Source: Erythrocercus mccallii (taxonomy: Eukaryota > Chordata > Aves > Passeriformes > Dicruridae). From it: DNA of 64,000 nt. The stretch is from the NCBI GenBank assembly GCA_013397435.1, contig VZRG01000440.1:205322-269321 (forward strand), in the 5' to 3' direction. Below, piece by piece: positions 25,021 to 37,958 of this stretch; the stretch's first letter is position 1; each line of letters starts with the position of its first letter. The position numbers were made by a program, and so were the translations under genes. Under the pieces are notes generated by a model, which saw nothing but the letters and a program-made list of their open reading frames with translations, was not told the origin of the DNA and searched no databases.

Positions 25021-25725
25021 GTAAGATCGGCAGAGGGAAATTTGGAAGACTCTTTTAAAATTTGCTCTTATATAGCAGATTACTTCTAAGCGAGTTTGAG
25101 TGGTTTGAGAGCTAAAAGAGGGATTCTCTTCCGCGAGGTGGAGCTCAACAACAGTTTAACAGGTAGGTGGCACTTGAGAAGGTTCCCGTTACTGCTCTCC
25201 CGGGGCCAGCGATGCCGATGCTGCAGCTGCTACATGCAAATAGGATGGGCTGTAACACAGGAAAGATGAGACCCTGAACTTCCTAGTAGACCATCGAAAA
25301 GTAGCACATGAAAGCTGCTGTTGAAAAGACACAAGTTCCTTAATTTGCCGCTCTCCTTGTACTCTGGATGTTGTGCTGTGCTGCTGAGCAAGAAAAGGCA
25401 GGAATGCTGCAGAGTAGGGAAGGATTTCCACTGCTCTGGTTAGTGCCTGCACAGAAAGCAGCAAATATTCAAAGACTGGAGGTACACTTGAATTACTTGA
25501 GACTGAGTCTTTTATCTTTTATGCAAGGACATGCCTGAGTAAGTGCTTAAAACAAATCAGTAGGAGCAGTATCAGTATCAAAATTTAATACAGAGAAAAA
25601 CTGTGCTGTTCACAGAGGACTAAAGAGTGTGTTTCATCATAGTGCCATCATTCTGTTCAACACAAGTCTCTGCCAGGCTCTGTCCCTTAGAACTGATGGG
25701 ACCTGCAGCAGAGCAGGTCAGCAGC

Positions 25726-25838
25726 AGCAGGAATCCTACTGGAAGGTGCATAAAATCTGCTCTGGACTCTGCATGTTTGAAAGTGTGAAAAAACCAAGAA
25801 TGTATCTGAAGATCAAAGATGACCTGTGTGATGGAACA
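25726..25838 (+). CDS. Trefoil-like unit 3
   Basis: The open frame contains ESYWKVHKICSGLCMFESVK and then PRMYLKIKDDLCDGT, ending at donor ACA|GTAAGC. The GLCMFESVKKP..YL pattern repeats the LESV..G.Y core of units 2 and 4. The 5' edge is uncertain: several CAG acceptors lie within a CAGCAG run at 25708-25732. It is open. Confidence 0.6.
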
Positions 25839-26419
25839 GTAAGCAGTTCTTGTTTGTATTTCCCTCTGTAGACAATTTGAGTGAATTTGTCAGTGATAGG
25901 AGAGTAGATTTTTAAATTTACTTGGATAAAAATGCCATAAAACTTTGTTCAGATTTGAAATGTTTCAAATCTTTTTCTTCATTTGTCAAAGAAAAGATAG
26001 AAAAATGTAGTAAGAGAAGGTGTTGTGTCAGTTTGGCAGTTGATTGAATCAGTAAAGATCTGATTATATTTTTAAACTATTGAGAATGTGGATGTAGTTA
26101 AAACTTATATACTGCTAGATAGATGACAGATAAAACCCTTTAAAAAATAACCAAGACATAAGCAACTGTATACTTCCCTGACTTTTAAAATGTGATTCTG
26201 TTCATCTAAGTTAATATTTCTCACATAGATGTGAGAAATATTCTTGGATAATTTTTTTTTTATTTGGGAGTTTAAGACAACTGAATATGAAATAAAGCTA
26301 TGTAAGTACTCAGATATGAGGCCCATGAGAGTTTTTTCATTGTTTCCAGTACACTTTCAGAAGTTAAAATATTTGATCCATATTTTGAATATAGGCTTTG
26401 TGAGTGTCTTATTTTTCAG

Positions 26420-26442
26420 CAGTGCTCTCACCAATGGATCAG
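26420..26442 (+). CDS. Candidate microexon between trefoil-like units 3 and 4
   Basis: TTATTTTTCAG and CAG|GTCAGT bound 23 nt. Read so that it joins unit 4 in phase 1 it encodes SALTNGSG, a sensible bridge to GDEYFHFKI. The phase left by unit 3 does not match, so either unit 3 ends elsewhere or an indel has occurred. This is speculative. Confidence 0.35.
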
Positions 26443-26932
26443 GTCAGTATAAAAAGTGACATAGGGTAAAGGTTTTGAAATTAAACTTGTAAGTGCTATG
26501 AAATTGAGGAAAAAAAATGACACCTATTTAATACATCATATTATGTACCATTAGCAAATCTGTGCTACGTATAAAATTTGTATAGAGATATCCTATATGT
26601 TCTGAAATAGATATTTTCACATTCCTTAATCCTCTGGAAACTGTTTAAGTGGGAAATTCCTTCGAATGTATCCTAGCCTTTGCCTACATCATAACATAAA
26701 TGTTTTCATTTGGTCTTTCACTTCCCTAACTTATGTGATTAGTCTTTCTGGTCATAAAGGAATAAACAGGGATTAAGTGCAGGTATGTCTCTGTGTGTGT
26801 AATAATGTAGCATGCTGTGAAAAATGTAAAGTTAATCTGAACTATTACTGGAAAGTAGTAATAATTAAGACTTAAGAAACAACCTCTAGCTACATGAATT
26901 CTATTGCTGAATGCATGTTTCTGTTTTTACAG

Positions 26933-27103
26933 GTGATGAATACTTTCATTTTAAAATTGAGAAGAATTTGGGAACTGGATCTGTGAGTCTGGAATCGGTG
27001 CAAAATAAAGGCATGTATGTTGGTCTTCTGCCAGATGGCCAAACTAAACCAGCTGTTAACACTGGAGAGAGAAATATATTTTTCTACTCACAGGTCATCA
27101 AAT
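26933..27103 (+). CDS. Trefoil-like unit 4
   Basis: A 171-nt segment, phase 1 to 1, between TCTGTTTTTACAG and AAAT|GTATGT. It encodes DEYFHFKIEKNLG, then GSVSLESVQNKGMYVGLLPD and a closing NIFFYSQVIK. The SVSLESV..KG.YV....DG layout is typical of a beta-trefoil hairpin. It is open and joins in frame to the exon at 28740. Confidence 0.75.
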
Positions 27104-27297
27104 GTATGTGATTTCTCAATAGCCTATGGTTTTATTTAGTAATTAGTGTTTCTAGCTGACAAAATTCAAAGCAAAGGTGTAAAAGATACATTGACACAGT
27201 TTCCTTTGTGTTTCAGTAGTTTTAAAAGTGAAAAGTTTGTTGTATGCATACTTAATTTCCCCTACACATTCAGTTAACTTAATTCCTTTCTTTTTAT

Positions 27298-27335
27298 AAT
27301 AATAATAACAATAACAACAACAACAATAATAATAG
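27298..27335 (+). repeat. (TAA/CAA)n microsatellite
   Basis: About twelve imperfect ATA/ACA triplets, 195 bases downstream of trefoil-like unit 4. Confidence 0.95.
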
Positions 27336-28739
27336 TACAGTAGATGTCAATTGTTTTACTATTAAGGTTTTGAAAATGAGAATTGAGACAGGGACAAAAA
27401 AAGATGGCATTGGGTGTATTCCTGGGTGTATTCCCCTTTTTGGCCACAGATTTTGGAAGCCTGGGAGATGTTCTCTTGCTGCCACAGTTTTCCCCAATTT
27501 TATAGGCGAATTAGTAGATTTCAAGAAGGCTTACTTGGCAGTGTTCAGTTTCTTTTCCAGTGATGTGAAATACATTGTACTCCCTGTCCAGCATATTCAT
27601 TATGTCATTCCTTTGTCCCAGAGTCAGATTTGAGAGCTATTGCAGTCAAAATGTTTCCTCAACAGAGAGCTGACCTAATCAACTAGCCAGGACTCAGAAA
27701 GTGGGTCTCAGCACACTCTGAATCACTATCATTGGGTAGCCTGCTTGTCTTTTTCCCCTCAGGAGAACAAAGTTTTTGATTTGGTGAAAAATTTGCTACC
27801 AAAGATAGCCAGCTGACTTAGATGATAGCTGCAGGAAACACTATTCTACAGGAAATGTATTCTTATCTGGTGGGCTCGACTATAGAGATCAGGAAACGAA
27901 GCAAATTGTGAAAAGGCTAAAGTGGACATCAGTTTGCAGTTGAGAAGTTGGTCAGATTTTTTTCATACACAACCAGAACAAACTTATCTTGAATGCTTTC
28001 ACCAGCAAAAAGAGAGTATCAAAACCCACAACCACTCTTACTAACTGTTACATGTATATTGTGATTGAAGCATTAAGGAAGTTACTGTAAGCGCATCCCT
28101 ACTGTTCCAACCTTGCTTGCTGCAGGGTGATAGGAATATTTCGATCACTGTGTCCTTGTAGAGACAAGGAAATTATTTTCCTTTATTACCTTTTGGAAGA
28201 GCAGTGTTTTCAATAGAAATTCTCAACAAGACAGTGCTTACTGGTATCATTAAATAAAGCTAAATATTAGTTTGTCACAGGCTTCAACTCTTCTAAATCT
28301 GTGTTGCTCACTAAAAGGAATGTAAAAAGGAGCTAATATGTTCTATGCAAGCAATAAATATTGTCTCTTTGACATGTTCATATTAACAATAGCAATTTAT
28401 ATTATTCAAATGGCTTCTAGCAATTTTCATTTCAACATTGCCACTATTAAGAAAGGAAACATATTGGAGGTGGAGAAGCTTATTTTGCGGAAAGCAACAT
28501 TTTAACAAGTCATTTTATTCCTACATCAATGTTAAATTTTTGCTTAGATTTTTAAAACGTTGAATGGATTTTAAATGGTATGTCAGATTTTTTCCATTTT
28601 TTGTAGCATTCGGCTAACAACAGAGAAAAGATTTTGATGTCTATTGTGTGGAACAACTGTGATATCTGTTGTTAGCTTCTGAGAAAGAAAAACCAAATGG
28701 CTTCTAGCTAGAGACAGATTTTACATTTCATTGTTTTAG

Positions 28740-28872
28740 TTGGCTGGGAAAAGGCTATGGGAACATCTGCAGCACGCAAAGAAGAGAGGAAAGACTTCAG
28801 AGAATCTCATTTCCAACCAGCAAAAGCCCAGGAGCCAGTACCTCAAAGGCCTTCAACTCCCCCCACCCTCGA
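28740..28872 (+). CDS. Basic/proline linker exon after the trefoil-like block
   Basis: A 133-nt segment between TTGTTTTAG and CTCGA|GTGAGT, entering phase 1 and leaving phase 2. Joined to unit 4 it completes a Phe codon and reads GWEKAMGTSAARKEERKDF, then a Pro-rich tail ending RPSTPPTLE. Charge and proline content suggest a flexible linker. The exit phase does not match the next PLAT exon at 34553, so one more exon is expected in between or has been lost. Confidence 0.68.
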
Positions 28873-28949
28873 GTGAGTGACAGTTTACAAACCAGCTGTG
28901 GTACATGTTTTATGCTTGTCTTCTTGTTTTAGTTTAGAAAGACAGGTGT

Positions 28950-29690
28950 CGGCCAGGGAAATCTGGAGCTTCCCTTGGAATGGAGAATGTAAATACCATC
29001 CCTCCAAATTATTATAATTTTGAAATTAAGGGGCTTTCAGGCAAATATATGGGAATAAGAATAATAGTTCTTTACTAGGAACATTAAAATATAAAAAAGT
29101 AGTAGTACAAAAAGCAAACACACAAAAAAAGAAAAAAACCCCAAAACACTGACAGAGTCAGAATACAACCTAACACCCTGTTGATCAGGGTGTTGGTAGC
29201 AGTCCAGTTAAGTCCTCCTGGAGTACCAGATGTGGTTCTGTTGGAGTAGAGGTGATCCTGTAGAAGGGTTCAGTGGTGGCAAGATGGGTCCGGTCTTCCT
29301 CTAGGAATCCAGTGGAAAACAGGTTGTCCTGCTGTTCTGAATCTCAGGTTTTATCCAGGAAGGAACGCTTGGCTCTTCCTGCTGGGTGGAGCATCTCACA
29401 ATGGGATGATGTAATTGTATCACTCATGTGGTGAGCCTTAATGCCCCATTAACAGAAGATATCGCCAGAGGGAGGATGAGCCATGGAAGAGATAAGGAAC
29501 ATTGCTCCCCCTGGTTTTAACAGCTGGCACATTAACAGAAGAAACCTGCCCCCTCTGCCCCAGAGTCACAGGAATGGGTCATTGAAGAAAAAAACCACGT
29601 CCCCAACCAGTTTCAACAGATAGTAATAGCATACATGCTTTTGGTTACATCTTCCATAACAACCCAAGACACCTCTGTGCATGTTTGCAG
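28950..29690 (-). mobile_element. Probable endogenous retrovirus LTR, minus orientation
   Basis: A GC-richer block resembles a passerine ERV LTR family in reverse (CAATGGGATGATGTAATTGT; GCCCCATTAACAGAAGATAT; GGAATGGGTCATTGAAGAA). It contains a perfect 9-bp inverted repeat at 29172-29194. No retroviral frame is present. Ends are approximate and the call rests on familiarity. Confidence 0.5.
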
Positions 29691-31291
29691 AGACTTACCT
29701 CAGGAAGGACAAAGAGTGGCTTTTCTAGATTATTGAGTTATGCACACAAACACATTACATAAAATATGCTGCCAGTTACTCTTTTCCTAAAAAGAGCATT
29801 GGAATGTGGTTTATTAATAAGGGAAAAATCAGCAGGTTGAACAACTTGGTAAATGACTTTTTTTAAAAAAATTAATTAGTATTCTATTGATTTACTATTT
29901 CTCTGGAAATTAAGAGGTTGCAGAACCCTTATGCTGCAGAACCATATGCTGCAGAACCCTATCTAAAGCACAGTGAAAGAACGGAACATTTCTCATTTAT
30001 GCTGTTACATTCATGTTTTCTGCTTTAAGGTTCACTGGAGGAAAGAGGAAGGTTTTGATTCATTGCATGCTACATTTAGACCTGTGTTTTGGCAGGTAGG
30101 AATAGATAAACAATGTTCTGATAATGCTTCTGGAGTCATGGTCTAGCAGGTGTGTTTTTCTAGAATAAAATGCTTTCTCTTTAGCTAAAACAGTTGCATA
30201 AATGATCTAAGACAAGAATTTTTGGAATACTCAACATCTTAGTAACGAAACTAAGGAACTAGACAACTAAACAGGGACTGATACATGCCTTAAAGAGTGG
30301 GGATGGTCATGTTTGCTTCCTGCATCTCTGATTTCAAGGTACCCAAAGACCCTGACAGTCTGAATCGTGTCCTATCACCATAAAAAGCAGGTGGGGTAAA
30401 TGGAAACTGCTGAGCTGCAAACAGCATATGGAGGCACTTTTACATAGTGGAAAAATATCTGTTAATTTGAAAGTGCTTTAAAGACAAGATTATATTGCAA
30501 CTTCCAGTGTGGAAGACATGCTTACTCAGTTACAGGTATTCTCAAAGGCATTTATGTAGCAAATAATTCAGGTGGATTGCTGATTTGGCTTCAAACTTGA
30601 TCCTCAGACTCTTTCAGAGTGTACATGAAAAGTCTGGCTATGAGAACAAGATATCACATCTGGCATCCTTGTTCACAGGATATAATGGGAAGTATCAGGC
30701 AAGATTCTATTAAATTCAGTTCAACCAAAGCATTCTGGTTAAATTCCAAGCATAGGTGTGAATCACTATAAACACTTAATTCTTTTGGGCATTATTTTTT
30801 CCATTTTTAGCTCAAAACACCCAATTTCTAATCTGTCAGACTTCATCTTGTATCATTGTGTCACAAAGCCTTCTCGAAGTGTGGTGGGTTGTCAGCAGAT
30901 ATGCTGTGTCTGAAACCCATGGCAACAATACACAAGCCATCAAACTTGTTTTTAAAGAAGCTGGATGTTTTTAGGGTTGGATACAAAGGATCCCTTTATA
31001 GAAGCAGTATCTGCCGTGAAATTGGTTACATAGAGTCTATAGCACTTTGTAAGTAGTTTTTCTGGCATTCATAAATATAGATTCTGCTTATGGAAAATTA
31101 ATAGAAATATCAAAGTTACTCTCTCTTTCAAATAAAATGATCATTTTTTAGTAAGGCACTTTTCACTCAACATATATCTTTTGACATGTACAGGTGAGCC
31201 TTGAGTTTTAAATTGATATTCATTAAATTTTCATTTTCTATTTTTCACTCCCAGTTAGTATTTGGAAAAGGGTGATGATATATGAGTATAC

Positions 31292-31322
<31 letters not shown>

Positions 31323-34300
31323 ATTTGTGTGTATGTATATATACATATGTACATATATGTATACATACATACACACACACATATACATATATGTGATATA
31401 TGAGTATACAGTCCAACAGTAGGCTTAGCAGGCAAGCTCAGAGCAGATTAACTCTTAGGCTGATCAGACCCTTATTTTTACGTCTGTATCTGCTAACTGG
31501 TAGATGTGTTTGGTTTCTGTTTTCACAAATAATAATTGATTTAGGATTCATTAAACTGAAAACCATGCTACAGCATTTGGCACTTCTCCCATTGCAGTGT
31601 GAGTTCTGTGTTCCTCAAGAAACTTCTTTCACTTTACAGGGATTACGTCTGGTCCCAACTTCCACTTAATAGCTAAGATGTCATTAGCTTTCATGACACA
31701 AATGCAGTCTGTGACCTTGAGAACACCTCTGTGGTTTGGTATTACCAAAGTGTATCTCTGAGAAATAGTCTCTATATCCTCTACATTCTTTTCCTGTATG
31801 TCTGGTATTATTAGTTGCTATTAATTTTTTAATATATTTTACTTATACAAATAAATTCTGATCTCATTTCCACCTCAGTTAACATTGGAAATGATGATAC
31901 ACACAGGTGTAATAAAAATACATCAACTTTATTGCCCAGACTTTTGCTCCAGAGATTAGTTTTTCTGATGGTTCATTTCAAAAGTATCACTCAATCATAT
32001 GGTCTTCTGAGAAAAGACAATTTTCTTTTTGTGTTGCATTTAGGATAAGTAAGTAAATTTTAAAAAAGTTATTTCTGTGAAATTGTGGGAAGGTTTCTGA
32101 CTTGATCATTCTCATGCAGGCCTATTAGAATTAATTTTTGTCACAATAGATTTACAGCTTGGTGTCAGGAAGTGTGTAAAATCCCATGAGTAATGCAGGG
32201 CAACCATCAAATCCTCTTTTCAGACTGGAATATTTTTAGCCTGTAGCAAATCAATGCTACCGATTTCCATTTATAAGAAGAGCCAATAATTTATGAGGCA
32301 AAAAGTATTCCAAGCCTGTGAATTGTTTGTGCATTATAATTCTTCCAAGAGGTGGTAGTTTGAGGTTGCAGTAACTGTTTCAGGTAGTAACTGCCCAAGT
32401 ACGGAATACTTGTCCTAAGCACATAAGCAGCATGGGATTTCTTGTTTCTTGAGTGCCTTTGAATTTTATTAACATTTTACTCTCTTTACTGTATGAAAGT
32501 TGTGGTTTTAGCTAGCTAGAAGGAACTCTAGCTTTCAGAATTACATGTGAGAAGTTAGCTAACCACCGTTACAGAAAATTGTATAGTCAAGTTCTCAAAA
32601 AAAAATTTATCATACCAAAGCAATTACTTTGATATAGTTCTGTTATTTCAGACACTGAAAGACGAGTGTAATTAAGTTGTTATTTAGGTAAACTCTAAAT
32701 GTTGGCCTGTTGTTTTAGTTTTGGGGTGTGGATTTTCTTTTTCCTTTCAGAATAAGTTGCTTTCAGTCATGATGAAGAATACAATAAAACCAACCATTAT
32801 TACAACAATAATGCCTATTCTAAATCACTATGACCATTCCAAAGTCATACTACTACTGTTAGAGGCACTGCAGTGAAAGTCATGCTACTACAGCTCTGAA
32901 TTTCTTAAAAATTGATGAACCAAATATTATAATCTTTACCAGTGCTAAATTTCCTTTGATTCCAGAATTTAGTCCTTATTTATTATAGAACTTTGTACTG
33001 GATCCTAAGTCCTTTGCAATTCCTTGTGTAAATATTTCACATCAGTTAAGATATCAATGCTAGTAGATCATTATTCAGTTCTGGTGCTTTAGTTACCATG
33101 TTGATTTAAATATAGGGCACCATGATGATCCAACCAACTGTATAATTCCTTTTGAGTACAACTTTTAAGGAAAAAGTGCTGCTGGTGATGAGTGATAGCT
33201 TTTGCATCATTTAGTGGTTTTTTGTCTGATTTTGGTTTGATTTTGTTTAATTGGGTGTTTGGTTTTTTTACTTTGATGTAAGGGCATTGTAATAAGTGAA
33301 GGGAAAAACTCCATCCAGAGAAACACAGTATCTCTCTGATTTTAATCAAACAAATAAACCAGGAATGGACTCTAATACCACTACATAACTTACGCAGTGC
33401 AGCAGAAACCTCCGCTGTGATGCACTGGGAATTCTTCAGCATATTCATGTTGGTGGTGTATTAAAAATTCTTTTTGCAGTCACACAGAAAATGCTCATGT
33501 GAACAATTTGGGAAACCCTGGAGGACACAGTATATTGGCAATGTGTAGGTTCATCTTTTCAAATTTGGGGCTTATAACTGCCTCTTGTGTCAGAACAGAC
33601 TATAAATTCCTGGCAGCAAAGATACCCTCTTTTGGAGAGGGCTCCATGGTCAGTGGTTCCATTATTGAAAAGTAGTGTTCCAGACATCTGATGTTTGTGA
33701 ATTCCACTTTGATTACTCAAAACTAAATTCCTTTACCCTAATAGAGTCTGTTTTTCCCATATCTCCTGTGCAGAGGTGTCAGCTGATGTCTCTGCATGTA
33801 TGTCTATTTCTCTTAAGGGTAGATGGAAGATCACTAGGTGCTGTTCTAAAGTGAAGCTTCTATTTTACAAAATTATATTTGCTCACCCATCAGAGCTGCG
33901 AAAATTATTCATAAAGTGCTACTGTGCTGCTATTGTCTCATTCATGCTGAGCATGCCTTCATCCAAATGATGGCACTCCCTAAGTATGGTTGGGCAAAGC
34001 TATATTGAGAAATTTTTTGATTTTTTTACAGTCTTTAATTAATATTTAACTTGAAGAAAGTTAATTTCTTGATTTTTTTTTTTAATTTGAAATGAAAATT
34101 ATCTATATTCCCAGACATGTGACTCTGCTAATGATGTCCCAACACAAGGCATATAGGAGGCATTCTACTTGTTTCTAAATGTCAGACTAAAGAACCAGAA
34201 ATGTCACTTTAATGGTCATACTTCTGCACCATAGCATCATTACTCTGCTCCAGAATATGTACAAAGAACATGATGATAGCACATGCCAGAGATAACTTGT

Positions 34301-34552
34301 TCTTTTCCAGCTGATTCTTGTAGCTCAACTAATCAGTACATTTTGGTCTAGACAAGAAACATAAATCAATCTTTTCAGACTCTCTCACTTGCCATGAAAA
34401 AATACAATCCCCCTGCTGTTATGGCCTCCTTATGTGCTGAAGTTACAACAGCAACTGGCAGTTTCATGTCAATTTTCATCTCCCACTAACATTCTGTATT
34501 TCACACAGGAAATGAGAAATCCCCCAAGGTGGTGAGTGTCCCCTTCCTTCAG
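29690..34552 (+). other. Intron or spacer before PLAT 3
   Basis: About 4.9 kb, AT-rich. It holds a complex TA/CA microsatellite (31289-31395) and a small duplication at 29927-29963. A linker exon is expected here on phase grounds but none is convincing. Confidence 0.5.
31289..31395 (+). repeat. Compound TA/TATG/CA microsatellite
   Basis: Alternating TA, TATG, TACA and CA units over about 100 bases. Confidence 0.95.
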
Positions 34553-34710
34553 ATGATGAATGGAAACTGTCAATACTGACTGGAAATGCAGGAACTGAAG
34601 CAAGAGTTGCTCTTTGAATATATGGAGACAGAGGATTAACTGGACCAATAACTCTTGGCAAGGACAACAGGAAGCAGCTGTTTTTTCCCAGGCAGGAAGA
34701 TGAATTTCAG
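34553..34710 (+). pseudogene. PLAT 3, exon A, with premature TGA
   Basis: A 158-nt segment, phase 1 to 0, between CCCTTCCTTCAG and CAG|GTAGCT. The single frame reads DDEWKLSILTGNAGTEARVAL, then TGA at 34615-34617, then IYGDRGLTGPITLGKDNRKQ and LFFPRQEDEFQ. All flanking PLAT residues and both splice sites are kept. The stop stands where the strand before YGDRG needs an ordinary residue; a TGG to TGA change would explain it. The exon cannot be skipped alone without a frame change. Confidence 0.85.
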
Positions 34711-37700
34711 GTAGCTAATGAAGAACATTATTTTAATAGGTACCTTTCCAAGGATTATTCTGTCATGTGAAAATAAAAAATGCTTTTTTCCTATATTTAC
34801 CGCATTAAATAAATCTGTATCTAATCTCCAGTAATTCTGTGTAAAAGCAGCTTGTTATTTATAGTAAGCAACAGAAGAAATGATCTTTCTTTTAAACCCC
34901 CTCCCTCATATAGAAGATCAAATGGGACAACTGCAAAAGTGAATTTATTTCTTTAAGAAAATTGATTTGAAACTAGCTTTAAGAGCTATTCATTCTGAAA
35001 CAAACCATATAAGACCTGCATATTGTTTAGAGATCTTTAGTAATTAAGTTTTCATTCATATAGTTTTCAAAGCATACTATAAAATATATGCTGTGAAACT
35101 CATTCAATTAAAGCAGAAAACCCATTTTAGAGCTGCCATAAGTGACTGAAATGTCAGAAATATTTACCTGTGGAATAACAGAAAGTCCAATGAAATCTAT
35201 GTGTTACCATGTGTTGAAAACACAAGGTTTCTGCTTTTATTTGAGAATAACCCCGCCTCTAGGTAGGCTGAGAAGAAATTACCAAAGGAGCTAAAATTTC
35301 TGTTTTGCTTAAATCTCTGTCTGAGATGCATGTAACATTGCTGTCTTCAAAAGTTATATGTTTCATAGTTTTTTTCTGGACTCATCAACTCCTCTAACAC
35401 AACCTTAGCACAATCTAAGATTGCTACTGTCAATGATATTAATAATAATAATACTCTCTATGAATAGGGCATAGGCAGGGAGGTAACCTACCATGATATT
35501 CCTTTTCTAAGTATATAGGCTATAGATTATGATCCACAGAGAATCCTGTTCTTCTAATTAGTAAATAATTTATAAACTGTGTTGGATAATGGCATGTTTA
35601 CAAAGTTAATCCATATGTTCAGAAGAGATGGACCAATTTTTCTTCTCTAAAATGGATGTGGCCCATTAAGGCTGTGTGCTGCTGATATTGATCTTGTTAG
35701 AGAGCAAGATTTTTTCTCTCAGCACCTGGGGCTACTACTAGGATTTTTTACATCACATTGACACTATTGCTTTCAGGCATGAAACAGCAAATGTCATTGA
35801 AGTGCTTTTCACTCTTTAGTCTGCAGTGGATAAATCTGCAAAGAAAAAGCCAATGAGTAAGAGCTCTTTCTTCTCCTTTTCCCTTTAAACTTTATCCTGT
35901 ACTTGTTTAACAGGATAGGTCTTGAAATGAGGATAAGAATTTAAGACATAAAAAAATTTACATCTTCTTCTTACCATTTCTGTCTTTGAACTTTTATGTT
36001 TTCACTGATATATTCTAGAAGAGAGGATATAAAATTTTATTTTTAGAGTAATCAACTTAATCATAGCTCTGGCCAGGAGGTCTAGGAAGAAAGTGGCTTC
36101 TGAAAGGCTGTAATAACCCAGCAATTAGAAATCAATTTAAAGTTCTTTAACCTTTCATTTATCAGCAATATGTGTAAATATGAAAATTTGAGTAGAACTA
36201 ACTTAAGAATTGAATACCATTCATATGTGACCTTCTCTTTCTTACCTTGCGACGTGAGTTTTCATTGCCTGTTTAATTGTTCCTGAGACTGAGCATGAGA
36301 AAAATCAAAACGACCAGAGTGTTTCTTCTGGAAGATCTATACTTGCTTTAGGCAGAAAACACTCTTGCATTCTGACTTAGTCTACTACATTTTATTTTGT
36401 ATTGTGTTAATACATGAAATTATGTGCAACCTTTTTTCTTAACTGAAAGTCTGAAGAGCGATTTATTAGAATAAACAGACGACACAATAGCCTTTTATAT
36501 GCAGTGAATACCAGCTCTGTGAATGAGAATTACTTGAGAAGTAGGTTAGTTTGTTTGTGAAATGGGGGGAAATACTATACCTGGGTTTTTTTGCATTTAA
36601 TGCCCATACTTTACTGATGCTTTAACCCCAGTCTCCAGGCTGCCTCCAATAATACCACTTTTAGAGGGGAATATTATGCAGCATAAGCAAGGATATGACT
36701 CGGCAGAGCAAAGCCAAGCCATTTTCTTAAGCCAATGGAAAAAGAGGAAACTATATTGTCACATCAGTGTTGCAAGCCTGGTGTTCACATATATTTGGTT
36801 AATGGAATTCAGGTTGATGTAACAACTATACCAATACAAAAAACATGTGTGAAACCCACAGATTCTGTCTCAAACAACCATTGTGAAATTTCAGTGTGAA
36901 TTTCATTGTTCCAGAGTAAAAATATTTTGCTTTTATAAATCTTTGACTAAAGCATGGCAATGCTGTGACTATAACGTAAAATTTTCTTACATAAAAGAAC
37001 AAAGAGCCAAAAGCTGATACAGCAAATGAGGTAATTGTCCTCTAAAATGAGAAGAGTACTTTTTGTTAATGAAGGCAAAGAATGAATGGATAATATACTA
37101 GTAGGTATTTCTAAGAGAATGAAAACAATTTTTGTACAATGTAATTAGCTTTTTGGATGTAAATGGTGGAAAAGAATAGGCTGTTACCAATCTTTTGTGA
37201 ATAGAATTATTATTTGAGAAATAGCATAATAACACACTTACTTCTTCCTTTCCTAAATGTACATTATAAATGATCCAATATTATTTATTCTTGCTTTAAA
37301 TAATGGCTGAACTTCAAATGAACCCTGGATAAGTGAGGGTTCATTTAAAGTTTTGAAGCTAGGGTTGCATAGAGTAGTTTTTATAAGTAAAAGCACACAT
37401 AATGCTTGAAAATGCAAATGAATGCAAATATTGTCAGAAAGCAAAGATAACATCAGTGACTTCTGAAGTTTTGCAGAGGTTCTGCCTGTTTTTGGGAGCT
37501 ATTCTTTAAGGTCTCCAAAATTTTATATCCTACATGTTGGCATATTAGGGTTTATGGTCATCTAACCATGCAGAATTAAGATTTGTGACTTGTAGTCAGA
37601 GGATGTAATTTTGTTTAGAAGATGTAATTTTCTATTATTCATTGCTCTCATGAACAACCCTCACCAACTTTTTTTACTCTTGAAACTTTGAAGAGTTCAA

Positions 37701-37958
37701 ATATCTGCCAAATCATTCTCCTGGCAAGCCTTGTGATTCCACTACGCTGTAATCTGGTCAAGCTGGGACTCAGATAGTCACCTGCTTAGTCAAAACAGAA
37801 GCAATGTGTTTTCTGAATCCTGTAACCTGCCAATCAAATGTTATGGGTTGTTCTGAACACTCAGAGACTACAGTGGTTCAGATAAATCTAGAATCAATTG
37901 CAAAGATAAAGATGTAATTTTATGTAGTTATATACCGTACTTTTCTAACTTTATTCAG
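34711..37958 (+). other. Intron between PLAT 3 exons A and B
   Basis: About 3.2 kb, AT-rich, with a strong stem-loop at 37312-37350 and no other recognised feature. Confidence 0.6.
37312..37350. repeat. Inverted repeat, 15-bp arms with 9-base loop
   Basis: Arms at 37312-37326 and 37336-37350 pair at 14 of 15 positions. Confidence 0.85.

Noticed and set aside
30030..30095. Exon-like 66-nt segment (acceptor CTGCTTTAAG, donor CAG|GTAGGA)
   Set aside because: It lies where a linker exon is expected, but neither phase nor peptide resembles the array, and 66 nt does not fix the phase mismatch.
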